From: Polynucleobacter sp. HIN7
Lineage (GTDB): Bacteria; Pseudomonadota; Gammaproteobacteria; Burkholderiales; Burkholderiaceae
Direction: 5' to 3'
Length of the DNA: 64,000 nucleotides
Assembly (NCBI RefSeq): GCF_030297595.1
Contig: NZ_AP028138.1
Coordinates: 1,178,001 to 1,242,000, forward strand
Within the stretch, counting starts at the first letter, position 1; each line of letters starts with the position of its first letter. A program made the position numbers and the translations under genes. The notes under the pieces are model-generated. The model made no database searches. It saw only the letters and a program-made list of their open reading frames with translations, and was not told the origin of the DNA. Below, piece after piece: positions 25,662 to 34,677 of the stretch.

Positions 25662-28555
25662 TGAATGAGCATAGCATCGTTTACCGTTCGGTCATAACCA
25701 ATGTGCTGTGCTGGCTTGCCGCCTTTATGAACTGCCACAGCGCAATACTTAAACTCTGGAATCTTGCCAAAAGGATCAAGCGCAGGGTTGGTCATGAGAT
25801 TGGCTGCCGCCTCGTAGTAAGCAAACGGCATAAATACAGCCCCACTTGGCGTGCCATCATCCCGCCGAACATGAATCCCAACCTCACCCCTGCGGGACTT
25901 CACAGTAATCACATCCCCTGGGTTTAAACCCAACTTTGCCATGTCTTCACCACACATCGAGGCGGTCGCCATGGGCTCGATCGCATCCAGAACCCCTGCG
26001 CGTCGGGTCATGCTACCAGTATGCCAATGCTCGAGCTGGCGCCCTGTGATTAATACAAAAGGATATTCTGTATCAGGTCGCTCATTGGCCGGAATAATAT
26101 CGGCCGGCACCAGTTTTACTTTGCCATCAGCGGTTGGGAAGCTCTCGTCAAACACGATGGGCTGACCCGGATCGTCCTCGCTTAAGCATGGATAAGTGAC
26201 ACATGACTCACGCTGCAAGCGATCCCAGGTAATGCCATTGATCACTGCATGCATGGCGCGACGCATCTCGTCATAGACCTCAGCAACACCGCACTCCTCG
26301 CCTTGGTAACCCCACTGCAAGCCAATGCGCTTAGCAAGCTCCTGAATAATCCACAAATCAGGCTTTGCATCACCAGGTGGATTGAGAGCGCGCTTACCCA
26401 GCTGCACCATACGGTCAGTATTGGTCACGGTGCCGGTTTTCTCAGGCCATGCGCTTGCTGGCAGGATCACATCCGCCAACCATGCGGTCTCGGTCATAAA
26501 GATATCTTGCACGACAAGGTGATCAAGCGATGCCAAAGCATGGCGCGCATGGTTTAGATCGGGGTCACTCATGGCAGGGTTCTCGCCCATGATGTACATC
26601 CCCCGAATCTTGTCAGGATCCGAATCTGGTGCTGTGATCTTATGCATGATCTCAACTACGGTATATCCAGGCTTTTTATCTAAGGGGGTGTTCCAAAACT
26701 TCTCGAACCACTCATGTGCCTCCGCGTTATCAACGCGCTGATAGTTCGGGAACATCATGGGGATCAATCCCGCGTCACTGGCACCTTGGACATTGTTCTG
26801 ACCACGCAGTGGATGCAAACCGGAGCCAGGCTTACCAATTTGACCGGTAATACTGACCAATGCAATTAAGCAACGGGCATTATCGGTGCCATGCACGTGT
26901 TGGCTCACACCCATGCCCCATAAAATCATCGAGGCTTTAGATTTAGCAAACTCGCGCGCTACCTCACGCAGGGTTGCGGCAGGCACGCCACAAATGGGTG
27001 CCATTGCCTCAGGGCTGTAACCCTTGACATTCTCTTTAAGGGCTTCAAAGTTTGAAGCGCGCTGAGAAATAAAGTTTTGATCGCACAAGCCCTCTTCAAT
27101 CACCGTATAGATCATGGCATTGAGCATGGCAACATCGGTATCTGGCTTAAATTGCAAGGTGCGCCAAGCGTGCTTACCAATATCGGTCACGCGTGGATCG
27201 GCCAACACAATCTTGGTGCCATTCTTAGCAGCGTTTTTCATCCAAGTCGCGGCCACGGGATGATTGGCGGTTGGGTTAGAACCAATCACCAGAATTAAAC
27301 CGGAGTGCTCGATATCATTGACCTGGTTGCTCACTGCTCCAGAACCAACACCTTCGAGCAAGGCGGCAACACTCGATGCATGGCATAAGCGGGTGCAATG
27401 ATCAACGTTATTGCTACCAAAGCCAGTCCGCACCAGCTTCTGAAATAAGTAGGCCTCTTCGTTGCTACCTTTGGCCGAACCGAATCCTGCCAAAGTCTTC
27501 TTGCCATGTTGATCACGTAAGGCCTTTAATTTACCGGCTGCAAGATCCAAGGCCTCTTCCCAAGTAGCTTCACGGAAGACTTCGCTCCAATCCTCAGGAT
27601 TTTTACCTGCAGACTCAATCGAATGCTCGTCCTTTGCTACACCAGGTTTACGAATCAACGGCTTGGTTAAGCGTTGAGGGTTATGCACATAATCAAAGCC
27701 AAATCGGCCCTTCACGCACAGACGACTGTGATTTGCAGGGCCATCACGACCATCCACGCTCACAATTTTTTCGTCTTTCACGTTGTAGGTAATTTGACAA
27801 CCCACCCCGCAGAATGGACATACTGAATCCACCTTACGATCAACAGCTTGAGAACCAATGTGGGTTTTGGGCATCAGAGCACCGGTTGGACAGGCTTGTA
27901 CGCATTCGCCACAAGCGACGCAAGTGCTAGTACCCATCGGATCGTTCAAATCAAATACGATTTCGCTATGTGCGCCACGCATCGCGTAGCCAATCACATC
28001 ATTGACCTGCTCTTCACGGCAAGCGCGTACACAACGGTTGCACTGAATACACGCATCCAAATTAACAGCCATCGCAGGGTGCGACAAATCAGCCGGTGGT
28101 TGGTGACGGCGCAAGGCCTTGAGTTCAGGACGAACCGCTACATCAAGACGGCTGGCCCATTCACTAAGTTCCCCATGTTGCTGACGCTCACGTTCAGCAT
28201 CGCTATCACCGACCCATTTATAGCCTTCATCGGGCATGTCAGAGAGAAGCATCTCAAGCACTAATTTTTGGCTCTTTAGGGCACGCTCACTATTGGCTTT
28301 GACTTCCATGCCAGCAGTAGCGGCTCGGCAGCAACTGGGTGCCAAGGTGCGCTCGCCATTGATCTCGACCACGCATGCGCGGCAATTACCGTCGGGACGA
28401 TAGCCGTCCTTAAAGCACAAATGGGGGATATCAATTCCATGACGTTTGGCTGCTTTTAAGATGGTCTCACCATCATAGGCAACGATTGTCTTGCCATCGA
28501 GTTTGAACTCAACGGTTTGCAATGCAAGTTCTTGCGGATTGACTGGTGCGTTCAC
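25658..28555 (-). CDS. fdsA: NAD-dependent formate dehydrogenase, molybdenum subunit
   Basis: A 965-residue catalytic subunit oxidising formate to CO2. Order: 2Fe-2S domain (about 15-90, with Cys47, Cys58, Cys61 and Cys75/76); His-Cys-type cluster region; two 4Fe-4S motifs [14 protein letters not shown] and [14 protein letters not shown]; a further CPFCGVGC cluster; then a molybdopterin-guanine dinucleotide domain and a C-terminal dinucleotide-binding domain from about 840. The metal ligand is Cys in [11 protein letters not shown] (about 395), not selenocysteine, as in Cupriavidus FdsA. The start is GTG at 28555 with GGGAG upstream. It follows the fused FdsGB gene by 24 bases and overlaps nadB. 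Genes for FdsC and FdsD do not follow. Confidence 0.93.
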   Translation of the reverse strand: MNAPVNPQELALQTVEFKLDGKTIVAYDGETILKAAKRHGIDIPHLCFKDGYRPDGNCRACVVEINGERTLAPSCCRAATAGMEVKANSERALKSQKLVLEMLLSDMPDEGYKWVGDSDAERERQQHGELSEWASRLDVAVRPELKALRRHQPPADLSHPAMAVNLDACIQCNRCVRACREEQVNDVIGYAMRGAHSEIVFDLNDPMGTSTCVACGECVQACPTGALMPKTHIGSQAVDRKVDSVCPFCGVGCQITYNVKDEKIVSVDGRDGPANHSRLCVKGRFGFDYVHNPQRLTKPLIRKPGVAKDEHSIESAGKNPEDWSEVFREATWEEALDLAAGKLKALRDQHGKKTLAGFGSAKGSNEEAYLFQKLVRTGFGSNNVDHCTRLCHASSVAALLEGVGSGAVSNQVNDIEHSGLILVIGSNPTANHPVAATWMKNAAKNGTKIVLADPRVTDIGKHAWRTLQFKPDTDVAMLNAMIYTVIEEGLCDQNFISQRASNFEALKENVKGYSPEAMAPICGVPAATLREVAREFAKSKASMILWGMGVSQHVHGTDNARCLIALVSITGQIGKPGSGLHPLRGQNNVQGASDAGLIPMMFPNYQRVDNAEAHEWFEKFWNTPLDKKPGYTVVEIMHKITAPDSDPDKIRGMYIMGENPAMSDPDLNHARHALASLDHLVVQDIFMTETAWLADVILPASAWPEKTGTVTNTDRMVQLGKRALNPPGDAKPDLWIIQELAKRIGLQWGYQGEECGVAEVYDEMRRAMHAVINGITWDRLQRESCVTYPCLSEDDPGQPIVFDESFPTADGKVKLVPADIIPANERPDTEYPFVLITGRQLEHWHTGSMTRRAGVLDAIEPMATASMCGEDMAKLGLNPGDVITVKSRRGEVGIHVRRDDGTPSGAVFMPFAYYEAAANLMTNPALDPFGKIPEFKYCAVAVHKGGKPAQHIGYDRTVNDAMLIQ

Positions 28556-28579
28556 GCCTTAAGCTCCCTATCTAAGCGG

Positions 28580-30382
28580 TTATGCAATTTCGTGGGGGAA
28601 ATATTTATGGATGCAACGGATGGGGTTTGGTGCTGCTTGCCCAAGACCACAGATAGAGGCATCCACCATCACCGTGGACAGATCCTCCAAAGTAGCCTGA
28701 TCCCATGTACGTGCTTGCATCAATTGCGCAGCTTTACTAGTTCCAACCCGGCATGGGGTGCACTGACCACAACTCTCGTGCTCAAAAAAGCGCATCACGT
28801 TTAGTGCTGCATCGCGCGCCTTATCTTGATGGCTAAAGACCATTACGGCTGCAGAACCGATAAAACATCCATAAGGCTGCAAAGTATCAAAATCTAATGG
28901 AATGGTATTCATGGTCGCTGGCAAGATACCGCCTGAAGCACCTCCCGGCAAATAGCCATAGAAGGTGTGACCTTCTTGCATACCACCGCAATACTCATCA
29001 ATCAGCTCCTGAATGGTGATACCAGCTGGTGCAAGTTTGACACCTGGATATTTCACTCGACCACTCACACTAAAGCTTCGCAAGCCTTTGCGATCATGAC
29101 GGCCAAAGGAACTAAACCATTGTGGTCCACGCGCAATAATGTCGCGTACCCAATACAAGGTCTCAAAATTATGCTCAAGCGTGGGTCGACCAAATAAACC
29201 AACTTGTGCAATGTAAGGAGGACGCATTCTAGGCTCGCCCCGCTTACCCTCAATACTCTCGATCATGGCGGACTCTTCGCCGCAGATGTAGGCACCCGCT
29301 CCTCGGCGCAACTCAATCAGCGGCAACTTGAACGATGCATGCGCTTGAAGTTTTTTAATCTCAGCATCAAGCAACTCGCGGCAACCGTGATACTCGTCAC
29401 GCAAGTAGATGTAACAAGCATCAATTCCAACTACGCGCGCAGCAATCAACATTCCCTCAAGGAAGCGATGAGGGTCGCGCTCCAAATAAGTACGGTCTTT
29501 AAACGTTCCAGGCTCACCCTCGTCAATATTGACCGCCATGAGCTTAGGTGCCGGTTGATCCTTCACAATCCGCCATTTGCGCCCAGCCGGGAATCCAGCA
29601 CCACCAAGACCGCGCAAACCAGAATCTTCCATCGCCTTAATAATAGACTCAACCTCGCGCTTACCGCTATCAAACTCGTTGACTAAAGCGTAGCCACCTT
29701 TTGCACAATAGGCCTCGTAACCCACATACGCAGGAGATACCTCATTGGCTTTTTGCTCAGGACTCACGGCGTGCTGCGCAAAGTCTGCGGGCTCAAATTG
29801 AGCATCATCCTTTGCCTTGGGATGTGTCAGTTGACGATTTTTAACGGCCTTCGATACTTTTTCTGCGTCAGCAAACAACACAGGGTATTGATGCACCACC
29901 GCCACTGGTGCTTGCTCACACCGACCTACGCACGGAGCTGCAATCACCTTGGTCTTGGCATTCCCCAGAATCGCTGGCAAGCGTTCCAACAATTGTTTAG
30001 CCCCAGCTAGCTCGCATGACAATCCATCGCACACCCGCACCGTAATATCAGCAACCGGATCATTGCCGCGCACGACTTCGAAGTGATGATAGAACGTGGC
30101 AACTTCATAAACCTCGGCCATCGGCAAGTTCATTAGCTTGGCCAGTGCCGCTAAGTGCCGATCATGCAAAGCGCGGTAGGCGTCATTAATGAGATGCAAG
30201 TTCTCAATTAGTAGGTCACGTCGATATGGGCCATCACCGATCAGTTTTTTAACTTCGGCTAAGGATGCATCATCCGCCTGTCGCCCTTTTAATTTACTTT
30301 TTTGCCGAATTCGCTCACGAAGGTCATCTGCACTTGCAATGGCAACCGCCTTGATTTCGCTAGAGGGCTTAGGGTGATTCAT
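28580..30382 (-). CDS. Formate dehydrogenase FdsG-FdsB fusion (NuoE- and NuoF-like, FMN/NAD-binding)
   Basis: A 600-residue diaphorase subunit passing electrons from the molybdenum subunit to NAD+. Residues ~20-185 are NuoE/FdsG-like, with a 2Fe-2S motif seen as CDGLSCELAG and APCVGRCEQAP. Residues ~215-600 are NuoF/FdsB-like: FMN-binding GLRGLGGAGFPAGRKW, NAD-binding NIDEGEPGTFKDR, GAGAYICGEESAMIES, then a 4Fe-4S motif ESCGQCTPCRVGT near the C-terminus. In the best-known fds operons FdsG and FdsB are separate proteins; here they are one chain joined by a ~30-residue linker. It is the first gene of the leftward operon. Confidence 0.92.
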   Translation of the reverse strand: MNHPKPSSEIKAVAIASADDLRERIRQKSKLKGRQADDASLAEVKKLIGDGPYRRDLLIENLHLINDAYRALHDRHLAALAKLMNLPMAEVYEVATFYHHFEVVRGNDPVADITVRVCDGLSCELAGAKQLLERLPAILGNAKTKVIAAPCVGRCEQAPVAVVHQYPVLFADAEKVSKAVKNRQLTHPKAKDDAQFEPADFAQHAVSPEQKANEVSPAYVGYEAYCAKGGYALVNEFDSGKREVESIIKAMEDSGLRGLGGAGFPAGRKWRIVKDQPAPKLMAVNIDEGEPGTFKDRTYLERDPHRFLEGMLIAARVVGIDACYIYLRDEYHGCRELLDAEIKKLQAHASFKLPLIELRRGAGAYICGEESAMIESIEGKRGEPRMRPPYIAQVGLFGRPTLEHNFETLYWVRDIIARGPQWFSSFGRHDRKGLRSFSVSGRVKYPGVKLAPAGITIQELIDEYCGGMQEGHTFYGYLPGGASGGILPATMNTIPLDFDTLQPYGCFIGSAAVMVFSHQDKARDAALNVMRFFEHESCGQCTPCRVGTSKAAQLMQARTWDQATLEDLSTVMVDASICGLGQAAPNPIRCIHKYFPHEIA

Positions 30383-30452
30383 GCTGTTTTAGTCTCTCTA
30401 AATAGTTATTTAAAAGATCGTGCTACATGACCTTTTAATGATTGAAATCAAT

Positions 30453-30518
30453 GTAATTGATCTACCCATCTAAGTAATTGATATGGCTCAAGATCTCCCG
30501 AATCAGGGTTAACCCTGA
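30453..30518. promoter_or_regulatory. Operator-like cluster upstream of the formate dehydrogenase operon
   Basis: The 171-base gap between the fds operon and the small lipoprotein gene holds a perfect 16-bp palindrome TCAGGGTTAACCCTGA (30503-30518). It also holds two direct copies of GTAATTGAT (30453-30461 and 30474-30482), 21 bases apart, or two helical turns. A further ATTGAAATCAAT dyad lies just left. No T-run follows the palindrome, so it is not an ordinary terminator. Confidence 0.45.
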
Positions 30519-30553
30519 AGTTTGGCAGGGAGTCCAGCTTCTACCTGTTTAGA

Positions 30554-30760
30554 TTAATTGGAACTAGGCAAAAAGGTATTGCTGTAGTCCATTTCCCTTT
30601 CCCGGACACGGGCTTTAAAACAGGCTTCAAAATCGGGCGTTCCTACCCGTAAGCCCACTGCCGTGCAATCGGCTTGCGCGGCGGACTGTACCGTACCACA
30701 GGCTGATAAGCCTAAGCTACTGGCAATCACTAATCCAGCAATCAATATTTTCATTGTCAT
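30554..30760 (-). CDS. Small predicted lipoprotein, unknown function
   Basis: A 68-residue protein with a signal peptide ending in the lipobox L-S-A-C (ASSLGLSACGTV); lipidation is predicted at Cys21. The mature part is only about 48 residues, with two further Cys (CTAVGLRVGTPDFEACF) that could form a disulfide, and a basic/acidic REREMDYSN end. Two ATGs, 30760 and 30754, are in frame. It lies 16 bases after the TauE gene stop and could share its transcript. I do not recognise a family. Confidence 0.65.
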   Translation of the reverse strand: MTMKILIAGLVIASSLGLSACGTVQSAAQADCTAVGLRVGTPDFEACFKARVREREMDYSNTFLPSSN

Positions 30761-30776
30761 GCGTCGAGTCTATCAC

Positions 30777-31481
30777 CTAAAACAGTTGCTTTATTAAGAG
30801 GACCGATCCCGCAAATACCAAAATGCTGCCATAGGCCAATTGCATATGATGAATACTCAAGCGCCGATGGGTTTTTGAGCCAACCCAAAGACCAATCACC
30901 ATACAGGGCACCAGAAATAATGCCAGACCTAAAACCTCCCAGTTCAATATCAGGCCTGTAACCAACATAAAGATCAGACGTAAGAACACAAAAATCAGAA
31001 TGGCAAAGGCCATGGTTGCGCGGAGTGTATTGGGTTGGTTAAAACGCATCGCTAAATACGATGCATAGATGGGTCCGCCTGTAGCAAACAATGCTGTAAA
31101 AATCCCTCCGGCAATACCAAAGGGCATCGACCAATACTGCGAGATGGTATGCATGGGTGCCGATTTTTTCTTGGTTAACACTCGCAAGCCATTGAATGCG
31201 GCAAAGGCGCCCAAGGTGATCAGCAAAGGCTCCGGCGGAGCCTTCAAGAGCAAGGTGATACCAATCACCATACCGATAAAACTAAATGGCAGTAACCAGG
31301 CGAGTTCTTTCTTGTCGGCTGCATCAAAGGACTTTGTGCCCAAATAGAATGCCGCACACAGATCGAGTATCACCATAATCGGCACGACGACCTGCAAGGG
31401 GAAGAATAATACGAGCACCGGCACCGAAATAATCGATGACCCAAAACCGGTCACTCCAAAAATGAAGTACGCCACCAACAC
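30777..31481 (-). CDS. TauE/SafE-family membrane exporter
   Basis: A protein of at least 234 residues with seven to eight spans, of the sulfite/organosulfonate exporter TauE/SafE family. The opening FGVTGFGSSIISVPVLVLFFPLQ and the central ATGGPIYASYLAMRF are its two repeat signatures. The only standard start is GTG at 31481, which would cut the first span. The frame stays open upstream to 31541 and encodes a plausible start of span 1, but holds no ATG, GTG or TTG; an ATT at 31527-31529 is a candidate. The gene lies just downstream of the DUF748 gene on the same strand. The substrate is unknown; sulfite or a small organic acid is typical for the family. Confidence 0.83.
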   Translation of the reverse strand: MLVAYFIFGVTGFGSSIISVPVLVLFFPLQVVVPIMVILDLCAAFYLGTKSFDAADKKELAWLLPFSFIGMVIGITLLLKAPPEPLLITLGAFAAFNGLRVLTKKKSAPMHTISQYWSMPFGIAGGIFTALFATGGPIYASYLAMRFNQPNTLRATMAFAILIFVFLRLIFMLVTGLILNWEVLGLALFLVPCMVIGLWVGSKTHRRLSIHHMQLAYGSILVFAGSVLLIKQLF

Positions 31482-31547
31482 GATTGTGCAAGCGGCAATA
31501 AATGAGGCGGGGCTAATTAACTCAAAAATAAATGTACTTTGTTAGTG

Positions 31548-33953
31548 TTATTTTTTACTACCCAAGGAAATACCCAAAGGAATACCCTCTTGATCAGCAC
31601 TGACCGCCTTAGATGCTCCTATGGTAATTCGTTCGGCTAAATTGGGTTGCTGTGCAACCATTAACTCTTTAGCGCGATTGGCTCGTGCGCTTGCCAATTG
31701 CAATAGCTCGGCCTCGCTCACCGCATAACTTTCGATTAGCTCATTACGCAGTTGCTGATAGCGCGCCTCATTGTCAGGCAGTGAAATCAAACGCTGGACT
31801 AATTTAATTCGGCCGACTTGTTGCCCATACGCGGATTTGACTCCAGATTGAACCCGAGGGTCCGAAAGACTGGGGATAGGGAGAGGTTCCTGAGGGCTCA
31901 ATTTAAATCCGGCAGCGTTCAAAATAGCGCGATCAGCACGCGCCCTAGCTAAGGCTGCCTTATCGGCATTGGGATCATAGGCGCCAACAAACTCGATCGT
32001 GGCATGGGGACGTTTTACTAAGACCCCTGCTAATTTATCGAGTTTCTCTTGATCAACTGGTAAATAAGAGCTCTCGCCCAATACTGCATGAATCGGCGTA
32101 TCGCTTTGAAGCCCCAATAAGGATGCCAATGCCCGAAACGGTGCGGTAACAATATTGGTGAGGACGGTACGAATCGCTTGCCAAACGAGACCCGTTGCGG
32201 AGAACTCGGGAGAATCAACATTCCCTTTGATCCCCAGTGAAATATCAATCACATTGTCAGAGTCCTCTAGTAAGGCAATCGCTAGTCGCAGGGGTAAGCG
32301 CCGCCCCTGAAAATTAGGCACTTCTTCCCCGAGCTCAATATCTTTGATGACGAAACGATTTTGGCCAACTAGCTCAGCATCCTTAGCCCTATAGTTCAAC
32401 ATCAGGTCCAAGCGCCCATCTTGAATCGCATACCCGGCGTATTTCATGAAATAGGCATTCGTAGCCTTCAGTGGAACATTCTTAAATTCGAATGACACAT
32501 CATGGTTGCGGCGCGGGTCTTCAAAAGCAGCCTGACCTTTGGCTCGAAAACTGCCATGATCTGCAATCAATCCATCAAGAGCAATCGCTGCATAGCGGCC
32601 AGGAACATTACTCACGCCGAGCAAGGAACCATTGAGTTTACGAATATCGGTTTGCAACTGTGGCACTACACCCAAATCGGCATAGTGCGCAATGCCATTT
32701 CGTAATTTGATGGCTTTAATGTCGAGCTCAAAATTTGACGGCTTTACTTCTGCTGCACTTTTCGGTGACTCTGAGGCTGGAGCTGGGCTTGGAGCAGGTT
32801 TAGAAAACATTCGACGAATGTTCGAAAACCCTTGCTCATCAAGTTCGTACTTAAAGTCAGGTTGATCAAACAACACCTCATCAATCGTGAGTGATGTTTT
32901 ACCACTCGCTAATTTACGAAGATCAATTTGCTTGAGATCGGCTTGGCGCCATTTCATGAAGGGCTGCCGCGGCTTACCTTCGGTGATTTCAATATTCTTA
33001 AGGCTTAACTCACCCACGGTTGACCATAGCCCTTGGCGAGTTTGATACTCCAATTTGCCAGCCATGACACCCGAGTTGGTCTGCAAAGGATTGTTGGCTG
33101 GCAACAAAGTAACGATTGGGGCCACAGACAGGTTATCGATGGCCACATCAATCTTAATTAAATTTTGTTTAGGCTCTAGATGAAAAAGGAAATCCAATAC
33201 GCCAGCATCGAGTTTGAGGTTTAACTTCGCCGTAAGTTGCTCAGGCTCTGGACTACTAACTCCTCCCGAGGCTTGAACGTTGTTAAATAGCACCATCTTA
33301 TTGAGTGATGGAATGAGCACGTCAACCTTGCCCAGATTAAGCTCATACAAACCCTCCACACCAGGCTCATCAGACGCTGGTCGATAATTACTGAGTTGTT
33401 TGAGATTGAGAGAAAACGGCCCTAGATCATCAGTAAACTTGGTTTGCCCATCGCGAAACTGAAGACGCGCCCCTTGAATTCCGAATTGATCAACGGATAC
33501 TTTGATTGTTTTTGATTTGGTGGGTGTCGATGGAGGTTTTTGGGCATTGATCGTCTCAATCAATTGCATCCAGTTCCACTTCGCTCCATCGCCATCTGGG
33601 CGCTCAAGCAAGATCGATGGATTCGTGAGTTGTAGATCACGAATCCCCAACTCTCCGGTCATTAATTTGCTCCAGTGCAGACGAATCAGACCGGCATCTA
33701 ATGCGAATAATTGTTTGCCCTGAATTTGTTGAAGGCGCAGACCCTCCACCCGAGCAGTTAATTGAAAGGGTTTGACGCTAATGGATTGAATCTGAACCGA
33801 ATAACCTAGTTGCTGGCTATATTCCTCAATTTGCTTTTTGATCCAAGTGGGCGCACAGGCGCTACCAATGATCCAAAAAGCACTGGCCAAAATTGCCAGT
33901 ACCGCACTGAAGATTAGAGAAATACGAAAAGGTCGAACACTGGACAATCGCAT
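31548..33953 (-). CDS. DUF748/AsmA-like large envelope protein
   Basis: An 801-residue protein with one N-terminal span (about 10-31), the rest predicted periplasmic and rich in beta strands. It matches the DUF748 family of the AsmA-like superfamily, thought to form long hydrophobic grooves carrying lipids between membranes. Family features include a VRPFRISLIF anchor, LRLHWSKL-type strands and repeated LNL/KLDGSLL elements. A Pro/Ala/Ser linker (about 385-402) separates two halves. The last ~150 residues carry an OmpA-like stretch (RPHATIEFVGAYDPNADKAALARARA), which might contact peptidoglycan. I start at ATG 33953; TTG at 33956 is one codon upstream. Confidence 0.8.
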   Translation of the reverse strand: MRLSSVRPFRISLIFSAVLAILASAFWIIGSACAPTWIKKQIEEYSQQLGYSVQIQSISVKPFQLTARVEGLRLQQIQGKQLFALDAGLIRLHWSKLMTGELGIRDLQLTNPSILLERPDGDGAKWNWMQLIETINAQKPPSTPTKSKTIKVSVDQFGIQGARLQFRDGQTKFTDDLGPFSLNLKQLSNYRPASDEPGVEGLYELNLGKVDVLIPSLNKMVLFNNVQASGGVSSPEPEQLTAKLNLKLDAGVLDFLFHLEPKQNLIKIDVAIDNLSVAPIVTLLPANNPLQTNSGVMAGKLEYQTRQGLWSTVGELSLKNIEITEGKPRQPFMKWRQADLKQIDLRKLASGKTSLTIDEVLFDQPDFKYELDEQGFSNIRRMFSKPAPSPAPASESPKSAAEVKPSNFELDIKAIKLRNGIAHYADLGVVPQLQTDIRKLNGSLLGVSNVPGRYAAIALDGLIADHGSFRAKGQAAFEDPRRNHDVSFEFKNVPLKATNAYFMKYAGYAIQDGRLDLMLNYRAKDAELVGQNRFVIKDIELGEEVPNFQGRRLPLRLAIALLEDSDNVIDISLGIKGNVDSPEFSATGLVWQAIRTVLTNIVTAPFRALASLLGLQSDTPIHAVLGESSYLPVDQEKLDKLAGVLVKRPHATIEFVGAYDPNADKAALARARADRAILNAAGFKLSPQEPLPIPSLSDPRVQSGVKSAYGQQVGRIKLVQRLISLPDNEARYQQLRNELIESYAVSEAELLQLASARANRAKELMVAQQPNLAERITIGASKAVSADQEGIPLGISLGSKK

Positions 33954-33963
33954 CAATTTGCAA

Positions 33964-34458
33964 TTAGCCCCAAAAAATCTTTTTCATCTCCGGCGACCCG
34001 ATGACCGATTGCAAGCTCATAAATGTGAGGTAAGGCAACACAATTAACCAATAGATCAAACTTAGTGCCAGTATATGGATGGGGTCACCGTTTCCGAAAT
34101 TAGCTAAAGAGCTAATAAAGCCACGATGATGAAACCAACCCTCTATCCCGGATTCGAGAGCGCTCAACAAAACTACGACACCTACATAGACAATCGAGCG
34201 AGGCAGGATCTGCCCAATGAGCGGTTTATCACGCTTACTCTCGATCGGATATAACATCTGGCCCATCAACATGAACTTGGCACACAACAATGCTTTCACT
34301 AAAGCCAAGCCAATATGGATATAGGGAAAGCCTTGCAAACGCTCCACCGAGAAACTCAGAAATGCAAGCGCGCAGAACCAGATTGAAAAATAGATGAACA
34401 AGATCAGCATTTTTTTGATCTCTTCACCAAGCCGGTTTTTGTTCACATGAGGCTGCAT
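33964..34458 (-). CDS. Unknown four-span membrane protein
   Basis: A 164-residue protein with about four hydrophobic segments (residues ~17-38, ~46-64, ~87-105 and ~126-150) and short basic loops. Notable stretches are FSVERLQGFPYIHIGLA, KFMLMGQMLYPIE and a His-rich loop GWFHHRGF. I do not recognise a family. There is no ribosome binding site before the ATG at 34458; GTG or ATG codons slightly downstream are possible. It lies ten bases upstream of the DUF748 gene and 69 bases beyond the tRNA-Ser gene, so it may be co-transcribed with either. Confidence 0.65.
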   Translation of the reverse strand: MQPHVNKNRLGEEIKKMLILFIYFSIWFCALAFLSFSVERLQGFPYIHIGLALVKALLCAKFMLMGQMLYPIESKRDKPLIGQILPRSIVYVGVVVLLSALESGIEGWFHHRGFISSLANFGNGDPIHILALSLIYWLIVLPYLTFMSLQSVIGSPEMKKIFWG

Positions 34459-34526
34459 ACAGATAATTTAACTGAATGACCTGAAAGCTAAAGAGTGGAT
34501 CGCAATTTAAAGCGATTCATTGCCAT

Positions 34527-34618
<92 letters not shown>

Positions 34619-34628
34619 GAAACCGTTC

Positions 34629-34634
34629 ATTATA
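34629..34634 (-). promoter_or_regulatory. -10 element of tRNA-Ser(GGA)
   Basis: TATAAT on the minus strand, 10 bases before the tRNA 5' end, inside a small dyad (AACCGT/ACGGTT, 34621-34639). The -35 region is not recognisable. Confidence 0.5.
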
Positions 34635-34677
34635 CGGTTCGAAGAGTGGCAGATGATTTCTGTTGCTTTTGTGACGC

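Noticed and set aside
25658..28555. Possible selenocysteine codon in the formate dehydrogenase alpha subunit
   Set aside because: The metal-ligand position reads Cys in an uninterrupted frame; no in-frame TGA is needed.
30777..31541. Frameshift or truncation of the TauE-type gene
   Set aside because: The frame is continuous through the whole family domain; only the start codon is unusual.
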